Below are positions 34,010 to 42,374 of a stretch of 64,000 bases of DNA, piece after piece (within the stretch, counting starts at the first letter, position 1; each line of letters begins with the position of its first letter). The DNA is taken from positions 496,001 to 560,000 of the forward strand of contig JAAFJR010000001.1 in NCBI GenBank assembly GCA_013298945.1, in the 5' to 3' direction. Origin of the DNA: Polaromonas sp. Lineage in GTDB: Bacteria; Pseudomonadota; Gammaproteobacteria; Burkholderiales; Burkholderiaceae_C. Under the pieces are notes generated by a model. The model searched no databases. It was not told the origin of the DNA and saw only the letters and a program-made list of their open reading frames with translations. The position numbers and the translations under genes were made by a program.

Positions 34010-34903
34010 TTAATTTTTGTAAACATTTAATTTGTACTCGATTTTGCTTTGATGGGCACGGTATAGTTTAATTTTCGGTAAACCTAACGAATATCGTTCT
34101 CTTAAAATTTCCATTAATGAGGCAACTGTTTCATCGCTAATTTTGCAACCCAATATTATTCCAGTCAAAGAATCGGCATTAAATTTTAGATATTTATTTG
34201 CTCCATCAGGGGCAATAATTCGAAGTTCATTTTCATATTTCCAACCTTCATGCTTAGAGGTTAATATATTCATTAAATCCTCCTTCACGAAAGTGAAAAA
34301 ATTTATTTTTGGTAACTTGGTTGTGTAGTTTACAGATAGTGAGCGTATATATATATTTATATCTCGTGCTATTTCAAATTGAAAACAGATACCCGTATGA
34401 TTGTTCGCATAATGAGACCACATTAATAAATTTTTTGAATCTGCGGCGAAGCAAAGGACGCCCAACTTGTATAAAATACTTTCAATTGTAGTTTTTACAG
34501 ACGAATGCAATTTACCATTTGATAACATTTCAGTAATCGCGATATTTCTTTTTTTCCAATTAAGTTTAGGTCCAATTTCGCGAAATAAATTTGTTATTTT
34601 TGTCTTTTTAATATGAACATTTTTTTCTTCAAGAATATTTGCTGTACAGTCGAAAGGATCATTAAAACTCGATGGAGAGGCAAGCCAGAATTTATTGTGA
34701 ATAAGCACATCCCTCGCTCTAGTAATTGAACTGGGATTAGTTGATAAAAAAGGGAAATAGCGATAATTAAATCTTTTATATCGCTTTTCTTGACTTTTCC
34801 ACATGAAATTTCTCAACTCAAGATATTTCATGCCTTGCATTTCACCGATTAACTTATCACTTTGAAGTCCAGGTGGGAATTTGTAAAAATCTTCAACAGG
34901 CAT
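34010..34903 (-). CDS. DUF2971 protein, AT-rich gene
   Basis: A protein of about 297 residues with the DUF2971 hallmarks FWLASPSSFNDPFDC, LLMWSHYANNHTGICFQF and WKYENELRII. The gene is visibly richer in A and T and in AAA/ATT codons than its neighbours, suggesting lateral acquisition. The frame opens at TTG 34921 inside glnS; ATG 34903, preceded by GGGAAG, was chosen. DUF2971 has no established function; members occur in variable genome regions. Confidence 0.82.
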   Translation of the reverse strand: MPVEDFYKFPPGLQSDKLIGEMQGMKYLELRNFMWKSQEKRYKRFNYRYFPFLSTNPSSITRARDVLIHNKFWLASPSSFNDPFDCTANILEEKNVHIKKTKITNLFREIGPKLNWKKRNIAITEMLSNGKLHSSVKTTIESILYKLGVLCFAADSKNLLMWSHYANNHTGICFQFEIARDINIYIRSLSVNYTTKLPKINFFTFVKEDLMNILTSKHEGWKYENELRIIAPDGANKYLKFNADSLTGIILGCKISDETVASLMEILRERYSLGLPKIKLYRAHQSKIEYKLNVYKN

Positions 34904-34910
34904 ATGCAAT

Positions 34911-36791
34911 TCACTTCCCAAACGAATCCTTCAACCCCACCGCCAAGTTAAACACCAACTTACCAGCCGCATGATCCACCCGATCCGCCACAAAATACCC
35001 GTGGCGTTCAAACTGGAACTCGTCACCGGCTTGGCTGCTTGCTAGTGATGGCTCTACTATAGCCTGAATTATTTTTAAGCTGTTGGGGTTCAGCAAGGCT
35101 AAGAAGTCTTTGCCGCCGGCGTCTGGCTGCGCCTCGGTGAAGAGGCGGTCGTAGAGGCGGACTTCGGCTGGTTGGCCGTCTGCCGTTGCTACCCAGGTGA
35201 TGACGCCTTTGACTTTGACGCTGGCGGAGCCGGGGGTGCCGCTTTTGGTGTCGGGGATGACGGTGGCTTGCACTTCGGTGACTTCACCGGCGGCGTTTTT
35301 CACAAAACCGGTGCATTCAATGACGTGGCCGTATTTCAGACGGACTTTGTTGCCTGCGGTGACTGTGCCGTCCGCATTCGTTTTAGGCGGAAAGAGGCGG
35401 AAGAAGCCTTTGGGCGGGGTTTCTTCAAAGTCGGTGCGGTCTATCCACAGTTCTTTGCCCATTTGGAAGCTGCGGTGGCCTAGCTCAGGGTGGTGCGGGT
35501 GGATGGGGGCGGTGCACTGGTCTAAAACTCCAGCGCCGACTGACGCAGCTTGACTGCGGCTTCCCATAACGTCGTCCCAGTTGGTGAGCACTAACTTCAC
35601 AGGGTCTAGCACGGCCATGGCGCGGGGTGCTGTCTCGTCCAGGCTCTCACGCAGACAGCCTTCTAGGGTGCTGTAGTCGATCCAGCTGTCGGACTTGGTG
35701 ACGCCAATGCGCTCGGCAAAAAGCTGCAAACTGGCGGGGGTGTAGCCACGGCGGCGCAGGCCGACTATTGTTGGCATGCGCGGGTCGTCCCAGCCGGTGA
35801 CGTGTTTGTCGTCTACCAATTGCCGCAGCTTGCGTTTGCTGGTGACCACGAAGGTGAGGTTGAGCCGCGCAAACTCGTATTGGTGCGGCGGTGGGCTGCT
35901 CAAGAGGCCGCCGGCAATGAGTTTGGCCATCAGCCAGTCGTAAAACGGGCGTTGGTCTTCAAACTCCAGCGTGCAGATGCTGTGGGTGATTTGCTCCAGC
36001 GCGTCCTCAATGGGGTGGGCAAAGGTGTACATGGGGTAGATGCACCATTTGTCGCCGGTGTTGTGGTGGTGGGCGCGGCGAATGCGGTAGATGGCGGGGT
36101 CGCGCATGTTGATGTTGGGCGACGCCATGTCGATTTTTGCTCTTAAAACCATAGCGCCATCGGCATGCAATCCGCCGGCCATCTCTCGAAAGCGGGCTAA
36201 ATGGTGGGCGGCGGGCAGGGCGCGGAAGGGGCTGTCTACGCCGGGTTTGCCAAAGTCGCCACGGTTGGCGCGCATGTCGTCTGCAGATTGCTCATCCACG
36301 TAAGCGTTGCCCGATTCGATCAAGTATTCCGCCGCACGATACATGAAGTCGAAGTAGTCGCTGGCCTGAAAAGGGTTGGCGCTGCCAGCGGGTTGACCTA
36401 GTTGCGCCCAATCAAAACCCAGCCATTTGACCGAGTCGATGATGGTGTTGACGTATTCCATCTCCTCTTTTTCAGGGTTGGTGTCGTCAAAACGCAGGTG
36501 GCACACGCCGCCGTAGTCCTTGGCCAAGCCAAAGTTCAAGCAAATACTTTTGGCATGGCCAATGTGCAGGTAGCCGTTAGGCTCGGGCGGGAAGCGGGTG
36601 CGGATTTTCGCAGCGTCCGGTTGGCCAGCGGCTTGGTGCGCGGCGTCGCCCGGGCTGCCCGCCCAGCGGCGGCTGGCGTACGTGCCAGCGGCTAAGTCAT
36701 GCTCGATGATCTGGCGCAGGAAGTTGCTGGACTTGACGGTTTCGGTGGCTTCAGAAGCGTTGGCGGGGGATTTGTTGTCGGTAGAACTCAT
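34911..36791 (-). CDS. glnS: glutaminyl-tRNA synthetase
   Basis: A class I aminoacyl-tRNA synthetase charging tRNA-Gln. The HIGH-type motif is in FPPEPNGYLHIGHAKS and the KMSKS-type motif in VVTSKRKLRQLV. At 626 residues it is about 70 longer than the E. coli enzyme. The extra length includes a low-complexity Ala/Gly-rich insert (WAGSPGDAAHQAAGQPDA) before the HIGH region, a SRSQAASVGAGVLDQC insert and a long C-terminal part. The N-terminal 15 residues are also extra. Essential housekeeping function. Confidence 0.95.
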   Translation of the reverse strand: MSSTDNKSPANASEATETVKSSNFLRQIIEHDLAAGTYASRRWAGSPGDAAHQAAGQPDAAKIRTRFPPEPNGYLHIGHAKSICLNFGLAKDYGGVCHLRFDDTNPEKEEMEYVNTIIDSVKWLGFDWAQLGQPAGSANPFQASDYFDFMYRAAEYLIESGNAYVDEQSADDMRANRGDFGKPGVDSPFRALPAAHHLARFREMAGGLHADGAMVLRAKIDMASPNINMRDPAIYRIRRAHHHNTGDKWCIYPMYTFAHPIEDALEQITHSICTLEFEDQRPFYDWLMAKLIAGGLLSSPPPHQYEFARLNLTFVVTSKRKLRQLVDDKHVTGWDDPRMPTIVGLRRRGYTPASLQLFAERIGVTKSDSWIDYSTLEGCLRESLDETAPRAMAVLDPVKLVLTNWDDVMGSRSQAASVGAGVLDQCTAPIHPHHPELGHRSFQMGKELWIDRTDFEETPPKGFFRLFPPKTNADGTVTAGNKVRLKYGHVIECTGFVKNAAGEVTEVQATVIPDTKSGTPGSASVKVKGVITWVATADGQPAEVRLYDRLFTEAQPDAGGKDFLALLNPNSLKIIQAIVEPSLASSQAGDEFQFERHGYFVADRVDHAAGKLVFNLAVGLKDSFGK

Positions 36792-36966
36792 GGAAATGAT
36801 TTTAGACGCGAGTTAACGGTAATTCAGGATAAAAGTGCGGGTTTTGTGGGCACATTGTCGGTTCTGCGGACATGTTTAGCGCAAGATACGGATATCAAGG
36901 GAACGCAGCGCGGAAAACAGACTCCAAAGTACAGTATCTGAAATAGGTGTTCAACTGGAGGTCAGC

Positions 36967-37251
36967 ATGTCAAAAATTTTATTTAGTATCGTCGCAGCCA
37001 CATGCTTACTAGCGGGGTGTGCCGTGGTGCCGCAGATGGGCACACTTGAAAATGCGCAAGTGGTGGTGCAGCCCTACCCGCCCTATTCACCATACCCACC
37101 GTTTTTTTATGACCCGTTTTATTCGATGTATCCGCCGTCGTACTATCGCCCTTGGTACATTCCGACGGCACCTATCCCGCCACGCTATCCAAGCTACCCC
37201 GCTCAGCCGGGCAGCAATTTACCAAGGGCTCAGGTCGTACCGGTGCGTTAA
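36967..37251 (+). CDS. small Pro/Tyr-rich lipoprotein
   Basis: A 94-residue lipoprotein with lipobox LLAGC (Cys about 18). The mature chain is rich in Pro and Tyr in short blocks (PYPPYSPYPPFFYDPFYSMY, PRYPSYP), so it is probably disordered and envelope-located. A GGAGG box precedes the ATG. Not assigned to a named family. Its stop overlaps the convergent CopG gene by 4 bases. Confidence 0.75.
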   Translation: MSKILFSIVAATCLLAGCAVVPQMGTLENAQVVVQPYPPYSPYPPFFYDPFYSMYPPSYYRPWYIPTAPIPPRYPSYPAQPGSNLPRAQVVPVR

Positions 37252-37490
37252 GTGGTGGAGTGACTGGCGTGGTCTTCATTGCAAATACGCATCACGTCGT
37301 CTTCGGTGTAAATGCCGTTAGCTCGCGCGTGGCGGCCAAAGTCTGCCGTGGCGGTTTGCCAACGGGTACGAAATAAGTGCCCAATCAAAGCTTCACGGGC
37401 GAGTTCACTTTTTGATTTGCCAGTAGATGCAGCAAGCTCGTTCAGTTGTTGGTCAAGCTTGTCATCAATACGTAAAGTCAGCATAGTCAT
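37248..37490 (-). CDS. ribbon-helix-helix (CopG family) regulator, no toxin partner
   Basis: An 80-residue protein with an N-terminal RHH motif: LTLRIDDKLDQQLNELAASTGKSKSELAREALIGHL. The C-terminal 35 residues (HARANGIYTEDDVMRICNEDH) resemble the toxin-binding tail of CopG-type antitoxins. No toxin frame follows or precedes it; the 3' neighbour is convergent. Upstream is a TGTAATACA palindrome, a plausible self-operator. GGAG lies 7 bases before the ATG. Confidence 0.85.
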   Translation of the reverse strand: MTMLTLRIDDKLDQQLNELAASTGKSKSELAREALIGHLFRTRWQTATADFGRHARANGIYTEDDVMRICNEDHASHSTT

Positions 37491-37508
37491 GCGTTACTCC
37501 AAATAGTT

Positions 37509-37517
37509 TGTATTACA
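37509..37517 (-). promoter_or_regulatory. palindrome upstream of CopG gene
   Basis: TGTATTACA is a symmetric TGTA-N-TACA element located 19 bases before the start codon. RHH proteins bind short palindromes at their own promoters, so it is a candidate operator. No footprint evidence. Confidence 0.35.
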
Positions 37518-37530
37518 TTGTCATGCAAAC

Positions 37531-38469
37531 TTAAAGATGATTCCACCCGGTCAACTGCACCAGCCGCTCTAGGGCAAAAACGCCCAGTACCGAATTACCT
37601 TTGGCGTCCAGCTCTGGCCCCCAGACCGCCACCGTGCCGACGCCAGGAACGATGGCCACGATGCCGCCGCCCACGCCAGTTTTAACGGGCAGACCGATGC
37701 GGTAGGCCAAGTCGCCAGCGGCATCGTACGCCCCGCAGGTTAAGAGCAGGGCGTTGACGCGGCGGGCGGCATCTGCGCTGAGGAACTGCTCGCCAGCATG
37801 CGCCAGCCTGTCAATATCTTGCCCGTTGTTGGCCAAAAACATGGTGGCTTGGGTGAGCTGGGTGCAGCTCATCTCAATAGCGCATTGGCGGCAGTAGTTG
37901 TCTAGCACCAGCTCGGGTGGGTTGACGAAGTTGCCATAGCTTTTCATGAAATAGGCCATCGCCATGTTGCGGTGCGCGGTGTCGCGCTCGGACTTGGCGG
38001 TTTGGGCGTCCCAATTCAGCTCGGGCGCGTCACTCAGGCGGCGCAGCGCGCCCAAGAGGGCGATGTCCAGATGGGCGTAGCGGGTGGTCAAGATGTCGGT
38101 GACCACCAAGGCCCCCGCGTTGATGAAGGGGTTGCGCGGAATGCCTTTTTCGCTTTCCAGTTGCACCATGGAGTTGAAGGCCGCACCCGAGGGTTCGCGC
38201 CCGAGGCGCTTCCACAAATCATCACCCACCAGTTTCAGGGCTAAAACAAAGGTAAAAAGCTTGGAAATGCTTTGGATGGAAAACGCGGTGTCTGCGCTGC
38301 CGGTTTTGACGCAGGTACCATCTGTCATCGCCACAGCCATGCCAAACTGGCGCGGAGCCACCTGCGCCAGCGCAGGGATGTAGCTGGCGACTTTGCCTTG
38401 GCCATACAGCGCATCGGCTTCATGGGCGATTTGGTCGAGCGTGTCTTGCAGGTTGAGGCTAAATGTCAT
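37531..38469 (-). CDS. glsA: glutaminase
   Basis: Hydrolyses glutamine to glutamate and ammonia. It belongs to the serine-dependent glutaminase family: SxxK motif in FSIQSISKLFTF, then GREPSGAAFNSM, NPFINAGALVV, FMKSYGNF with Tyr/Asn residues, and the C-terminal VKTGVGGGIVAIVPG. Length 312 is typical. Cytoplasmic. It stands behind the two Bug genes on the same strand with a 96-base gap, so it is probably separately expressed. Confidence 0.93.
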   Translation of the reverse strand: MTFSLNLQDTLDQIAHEADALYGQGKVASYIPALAQVAPRQFGMAVAMTDGTCVKTGSADTAFSIQSISKLFTFVLALKLVGDDLWKRLGREPSGAAFNSMVQLESEKGIPRNPFINAGALVVTDILTTRYAHLDIALLGALRRLSDAPELNWDAQTAKSERDTAHRNMAMAYFMKSYGNFVNPPELVLDNYCRQCAIEMSCTQLTQATMFLANNGQDIDRLAHAGEQFLSADAARRVNALLLTCGAYDAAGDLAYRIGLPVKTGVGGGIVAIVPGVGTVAVWGPELDAKGNSVLGVFALERLVQLTGWNHL

Positions 38470-38565
38470 CGCCCCATTTTAAAAGCGCGGTGGGCTGGAA
38501 TGGGGGTGGATTCAAGTTGACTTGATGCCGATTTGTAATGGACTCTTTCACCAAATCAAACTTTA

Positions 38566-39579
38566 TCAAGCCCCATCAGGTTTGATCTGCGCGCGTGCAA
38601 TCACCGGTTTCCAGCGGGCTTGTTCGGACTTGATGAAGGCGTCGAACTCTGCCCCGGTGTTACCCACGGCAAGTGCGGACTCATGGCTGAGTTTTTCTTT
38701 CACCACAGCACCGCGCGTGGCTTTGATGGCTTCTGCCTCTAGCTTGGCAACGTTGGCTTTGGGCCATTTGGAAGGCGTCATCAAGCCGTACCACTGGGTC
38801 ATTTCAAAGCCTTTGTAGCCTTGCTCGGCCACGGTAGGCACATCAGGCAGTTGCGGTAAGCGTGCAGTGCTGCCAGTGGCGATACAGCGCAGCTTGCCCG
38901 CTTTGATGAACGCCAAAAGCGCTGGTGCACCGACGGACGCAGCCTGCAAGCGGCCAGCCATCAGGTCGGTCAACATAGGGCCTGTGCCACGGTAGGGGAC
39001 GTGCAGCATGAAGGTTTCAGACACCATTTTGAGGTACTCAAAAGCCAAATGCCCCGCACTGCCGTTGCCAGCCGAGCCATAGTTCAGTTGGCCAGGCTTG
39101 GATTTGGCGTAGGCGATGAATTCTTTCAGATTCTTAACCGGTAAATCAGGATGCACCACGTACAAGCTAGGCACTTTAGACACCAAAGTAATGGGTGTGA
39201 AGTCTTTCGCTGCGTCATATGGCAGCTTAGGGAAGATGTAGGGGTTGACCGCCAGTGTGCCAATATGACCCAAAATCAAGGTGTGCTCGTCAGTTGAATT
39301 TGCCACTTCTTGCATGGCAATGTTGCCTGATGCACCGGGTTTGTTGTCCACAAACACGTTTTGACCTATGGTTTTAGCCATTTCACCCGCCACGGCGCGG
39401 GCGACGATTTCAGAGCTGCCGCCCGGTGCAAAAGGTACAACCAAACGCAGCGGCTTAGACGGCCAGCTAGCCTGCGCGTTTGCCAGCCAAGGAGAAGCGG
39501 CCAAGGCTGCAGCGGCGGTTTGGGCGAGAGTTTGACCCATCCAGTCGCGGCGGGAGAGTGGGGTTTGAAAATTAGACAT
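38566..39579 (-). CDS. Bug/TctC family binding protein 2
   Basis: A periplasmic tripartite-tricarboxylate-type binding protein of 337 residues. The N-terminus SRRDWMGQTLAQTAAAAL resembles a twin-arginine signal and ends LANAQA. Family motifs: WPSKPLRLVVPFAPGGSSEIVAR, VFVDNKPGASGNIAMQEV and LNYGSAGNGSAGHLAFEYLK. ATG 39577-39579 was preferred over TTG 39588. Ligands of the family are carboxylates. It is part of the GntR-Bug-Bug unit; no TctAB membrane subunits are nearby. Confidence 0.9.
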   Translation of the reverse strand: MSNFQTPLSRRDWMGQTLAQTAAAALAASPWLANAQASWPSKPLRLVVPFAPGGSSEIVARAVAGEMAKTIGQNVFVDNKPGASGNIAMQEVANSTDEHTLILGHIGTLAVNPYIFPKLPYDAAKDFTPITLVSKVPSLYVVHPDLPVKNLKEFIAYAKSKPGQLNYGSAGNGSAGHLAFEYLKMVSETFMLHVPYRGTGPMLTDLMAGRLQAASVGAPALLAFIKAGKLRCIATGSTARLPQLPDVPTVAEQGYKGFEMTQWYGLMTPSKWPKANVAKLEAEAIKATRGAVVKEKLSHESALAVGNTGAEFDAFIKSEQARWKPVIARAQIKPDGA

Positions 39580-39662
39580 AAGAAGCAATCAAGGTTTAAG
39601 GCTTAAGTGGAATAGGCAAAAAGGAAAAGCCAAAAAGGAAAAGAAAATTATTCAAACACCAG

Positions 39663-40673
39663 TTATTCAAGAACAATACCGCGCTCTTTCACCACCCGTG
39701 CCCACAGCGTCATTTGCTGGCGAACAAAGGCTTGCGCGGCTTCGGGGCTGGTTTTTTGGATGTCACCACCCAAGGAGGCGATACGGGCTTTGACTTCAGG
39801 TGCGTCCAAGGCTTTTTGCAGTGCGGCAGAGAGCTTGCTGACCACCGCATCTGGCGTGCCAGCGGGGGCGACGAGCACGTTCCACTCGTACACCTCAGCG
39901 CCAGCCACGCCAGTCTCAGCCAGTGCGGGCACATCGGGCAAGATAGCGCTGCGTTTGCTGCCAGTGACAGCCAAGGCGCGTAATCGGCCCGATTGAATGT
40001 GACCCAGCGTAGACGCCAAATTGCCAAAAAACACAGGCACTTGGCCGCCCACCACATCGTTCAAAGCAGGGCCACCGCCTTTGTAGGGGATGTGCGCCAT
40101 CTCCACCTTAGCAGCAGATTCAAACATTGCACCAGCCAAATGCTGCGCGGAACCATTGCCCGATGATGCAAAAGCGACAGCATCTTTGCGTGCGCTGGCC
40201 GCTGCAATCAGCTCTTTGACCGATTTGGCGGGGAATTGCGCGTTGACCAAGACAACGTTGGGGAACAGTGCTGTTACACCAATCGGTTTGAAGGCTTTGT
40301 CGGTGTCGTAAGGCAATTTGGGGTAGAGCGCGGGGTTGACGGCGAATGACGAGGCGTCAAACATCAAGGTGTAGCCATCAGCGGCGGATTTAGCCACAGC
40401 CGCCGCGCCAATTTGGCCGCTAGCGCCGGGTTTGTTTTCGACGATGACGGATGCGCCCAGTGCTTCCCCCAGCTTGGGTGCGAGCAGCCGTGCCATGGTG
40501 TCTGCACCGCCGCCTGGCGGGTAGGTGACGACGATGGAAATGGGCTTGGCAGGCCACGCAGCAGTTTGGGCGTGGGCGCTATTTGCTATTAAAAAAGTAG
40601 CTGCATAGGCAATAAATATGCCGGCTACAGCTTTTTTTAATGCTATTTTTGAGGTATTTTTGATATTTTTCAA
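39663..40673 (-). CDS. Bug/TctC family binding protein 1, signal peptide built from a repeat
   Basis: A 336-residue periplasmic carboxylate-type binding protein: WPAKPISIVVTYPPGGGADTMARLL, VIVENKPGASGQIGAAAV, FASSGNGSAQHLAGAMFE. The frame opens at TTG 40706, but TTG 40671-40673 has GGAG 6 bases upstream and gives a normal signal peptide, KNIKNTSKIALKK then a hydrophobic core, cleaved after AHA. The hydrophobic core KAVAGIFIAYAATFLIANS is encoded by interspersed repeat copy 12. Second gene after the GntR regulator. Confidence 0.9.
   Translation of the reverse strand: MKNIKNTSKIALKKAVAGIFIAYAATFLIANSAHAQTAAWPAKPISIVVTYPPGGGADTMARLLAPKLGEALGASVIVENKPGASGQIGAAAVAKSAADGYTLMFDASSFAVNPALYPKLPYDTDKAFKPIGVTALFPNVVLVNAQFPAKSVKELIAAASARKDAVAFASSGNGSAQHLAGAMFESAAKVEMAHIPYKGGGPALNDVVGGQVPVFFGNLASTLGHIQSGRLRALAVTGSKRSAILPDVPALAETGVAGAEVYEWNVLVAPAGTPDAVVSKLSAALQKALDAPEVKARIASLGGDIQKTSPEAAQAFVRQQMTLWARVVKERGIVLE
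40583..40641 (-). repeat. interspersed repeat copy 12, in-frame in a signal peptide
   Basis: Contains GCTATTAAAAAAGTAGC, TGCATAGGCAATAAATATG and CCGGCTACAGC. On the coding strand the consensus stop TAA after GTATTTATTGCC is changed to TAT, so the repeat reads through as hydrophobic residues of the Bug protein leader. Confidence 0.9.
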
Positions 40674-40729
40674 ATTTGTCTCCAATAAAGGGTGTGTAAA
40701 TAACAAGTTTCAGCGAATTTCAGCGATCT

Positions 40730-41491
40730 TTAGCGAACTTCTGCCGTGTATTCAAAGGCAAAAGCATCGCCCAGCGTGGTGCGCAGCTCTAGGCACTGGC
40801 CTTGCAAATCAAACGCACGGCGCTGAACTTGAGCGCAGGGGTGGCCGGTTTCAAGTTTCAACAGTTGGGCTTGCTCGGCCGTCAGCAAGCCAAAACTCAC
40901 GTTATCGACAGCGCGTTGAATGGTGATGCCGCAAACGCGCTGAAACATTGGGTAGAGCAAGTCGTCCCAAGCAGCGGTGTCAGAGTTGGCCAGTGCCGCA
41001 AACGCGGGTAGCGGCAGGGTGATGTGCTCTAGCAAACACGGCTGACCCTGCACACTGCGCAGGCGCTGCAACTTCAGCACATTCGCGCCAGTGGGCAGGT
41101 GCAGGGCATCGGCCTCCTCGGCGCTGGCCAGTTGCACCGTGCGTGTCAGTATGCTGGACTGGGGCGTGCCCATGCGCTCGTCACTTTGCCGAAAGCGGAA
41201 AAACCGCAGCATGGACGCACCACCCAAGCCAGACTTCACAAAAGTTCCGCGCCCATGCTGGCGCTCAAGCAAACCTTCAGCCACCAGCAGTGCCAAAGCT
41301 TGTCGCAGTGTGCCTAAAGCTACGCCGTGCTTTTTGGACAAAACGGCTTCAGACGGCAAGGCCGTGCCTGCCGCCCAATCGCCTTGCGCGATGGCCGCAC
41401 GAAACGTCGCAGCCAGCCAGCCATAACGGCTTTGGCCTGGAATGGGTTGGTCAGAAACTGTAGGAGTGAGAAAATTTGTTGAAATATTCAT
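40730..41491 (-). CDS. GntR family regulator with UTRA domain
   Basis: A regulator of about 253 residues. The N-terminal winged helix is seen in YGWLAATFRAAIAQGDWAAGTALPSEAVLSKKHGVALGTLRQALALLVAEGLLERQHGRGTFV, with the classical LPSE and RGTF motifs. The C-terminal UTRA ligand domain includes LEHITLPLPAFAAL and the final ELRTTLGDAFAFEY. The frame opens at 41524; ATG 41491 fits the family better. It probably controls itself, the two Bug genes and the divergent amidohydrolase through the palindrome at 41517. Confidence 0.88.
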   Translation of the reverse strand: MNISTNFLTPTVSDQPIPGQSRYGWLAATFRAAIAQGDWAAGTALPSEAVLSKKHGVALGTLRQALALLVAEGLLERQHGRGTFVKSGLGGASMLRFFRFRQSDERMGTPQSSILTRTVQLASAEEADALHLPTGANVLKLQRLRSVQGQPCLLEHITLPLPAFAALANSDTAAWDDLLYPMFQRVCGITIQRAVDNVSFGLLTAEQAQLLKLETGHPCAQVQRRAFDLQGQCLELRTTLGDAFAFEYTAEVR

Positions 41492-41516
41492 AAACCAAGA
41501 CAAAACTAGAATTAAT

Positions 41517-41538
41517 ATAGTCATCTAGATGTCTATAA
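41517..41538. promoter_or_regulatory. 20-bp palindrome overlapping the amidohydrolase -10
   Basis: ATAGTCATCTAGATGTCTAT reads the same on both strands except for one mismatched pair. It lies between the divergent GntR and amidohydrolase genes and overlaps a TATAAT (41533-41538). Position and symmetry fit a GntR/UTRA operator blocking the -10 element. Confidence 0.65.
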
Positions 41539-41546
41539 TGTAAAGC

Positions 41547-42374
41547 ATGCAAAAAGAAGTGTCAAGCCCACATTCCGCAGCTTTTTCTGTAGATTCACAC
41601 TTTCATGTGTTTGAGGCAGGGCAGTCTGTGCCTGAAGCGCGTTATTCGCCTAACTACGCGGCTGCTTTCAACGATTGGCAACATGCCGCGCAGCAAGTGG
41701 GTGTGACGCATGGTGTCCTGGTGCAAACCAGTTTTATGGGGACGGATAACGCTTATTTGCTGAAGCATTTGCAGCAGCACCCCGACACTTTGCGTGGCGT
41801 GGCAGTGGTTGCGCCATCCGCCAGCTATGCAGAACTGGTGGATTTACATCGTCACGGCGTGCGTGGGATTCGGCTCAACTTGGCCGGTCAGTCGCACGAC
41901 ATGGCGGCATGGCAAAGCGCCAAGCAGTTGTGGGATGCATTACTTCAGTTAGGCTGGCATGTGGAACTGCATACAGATGCGGGCGCACTGCCTAGCGTTT
42001 TGGCTGTTTTACCCAGAGAAGTGCCCGTGGTGATTGACCATTTTGCCAAACCCGTTGGCGTTTCACAGCATGATGAAACCGTGCGCGCCTTGCAAAGCAG
42101 GGTAGCCGATACTGCGTCCGCTCAGGTTTACGTCAAACTCAGCGCCGCTTACCGATTGCAAGCAGGCATCAATCCCAAAGAGTTAGCGGGTTTGTGGCTA
42201 GGCGAACTGGGCGAAAACGCCTTGCTCTGGGGCAGTGACTGGCCGTGCACGAATTTTGAAGCCAAAGCCGATTACGCGGCTTTGTATGGCGATTTGACGG
42301 ATTGGCTGGGCAATGACGATGCGGTTATTCAGGCTGTGCGGGCAACAAACCCGATGCGACTGTATTGGGGTTAA
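41547..42374 (+). CDS. amidohydrolase family protein, PDC-hydrolase-like
   Basis: A 275-residue TIM-barrel metal-dependent hydrolase of the amidohydrolase_2 / 2-pyrone-4,6-dicarboxylate lactonase type. Motifs: SVDSHFHVF (metal His pair), RHGVRGIRLNL, GWHVELH, VVIDHFAKP and the terminal LLWGSDWPC (Asp). It probably opens a lactone or hydrolyses a carboxylate taken up by the divergent Bug system. The specific substrate is not shown. The 3' end overlaps the sterol-desaturase-type gene by 4 bases. Confidence 0.87.
   Translation: MQKEVSSPHSAAFSVDSHFHVFEAGQSVPEARYSPNYAAAFNDWQHAAQQVGVTHGVLVQTSFMGTDNAYLLKHLQQHPDTLRGVAVVAPSASYAELVDLHRHGVRGIRLNLAGQSHDMAAWQSAKQLWDALLQLGWHVELHTDAGALPSVLAVLPREVPVVIDHFAKPVGVSQHDETVRALQSRVADTASAQVYVKLSAAYRLQAGINPKELAGLWLGELGENALLWGSDWPCTNFEAKADYAALYGDLTDWLGNDDAVIQAVRATNPMRLYWG

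Noticed and set aside
36201-36695. Long plus-strand frames opposite glnS
   Set aside because: Shadow frames of a high-GC third-position gene; they have no homology pattern and no ribosome sites.
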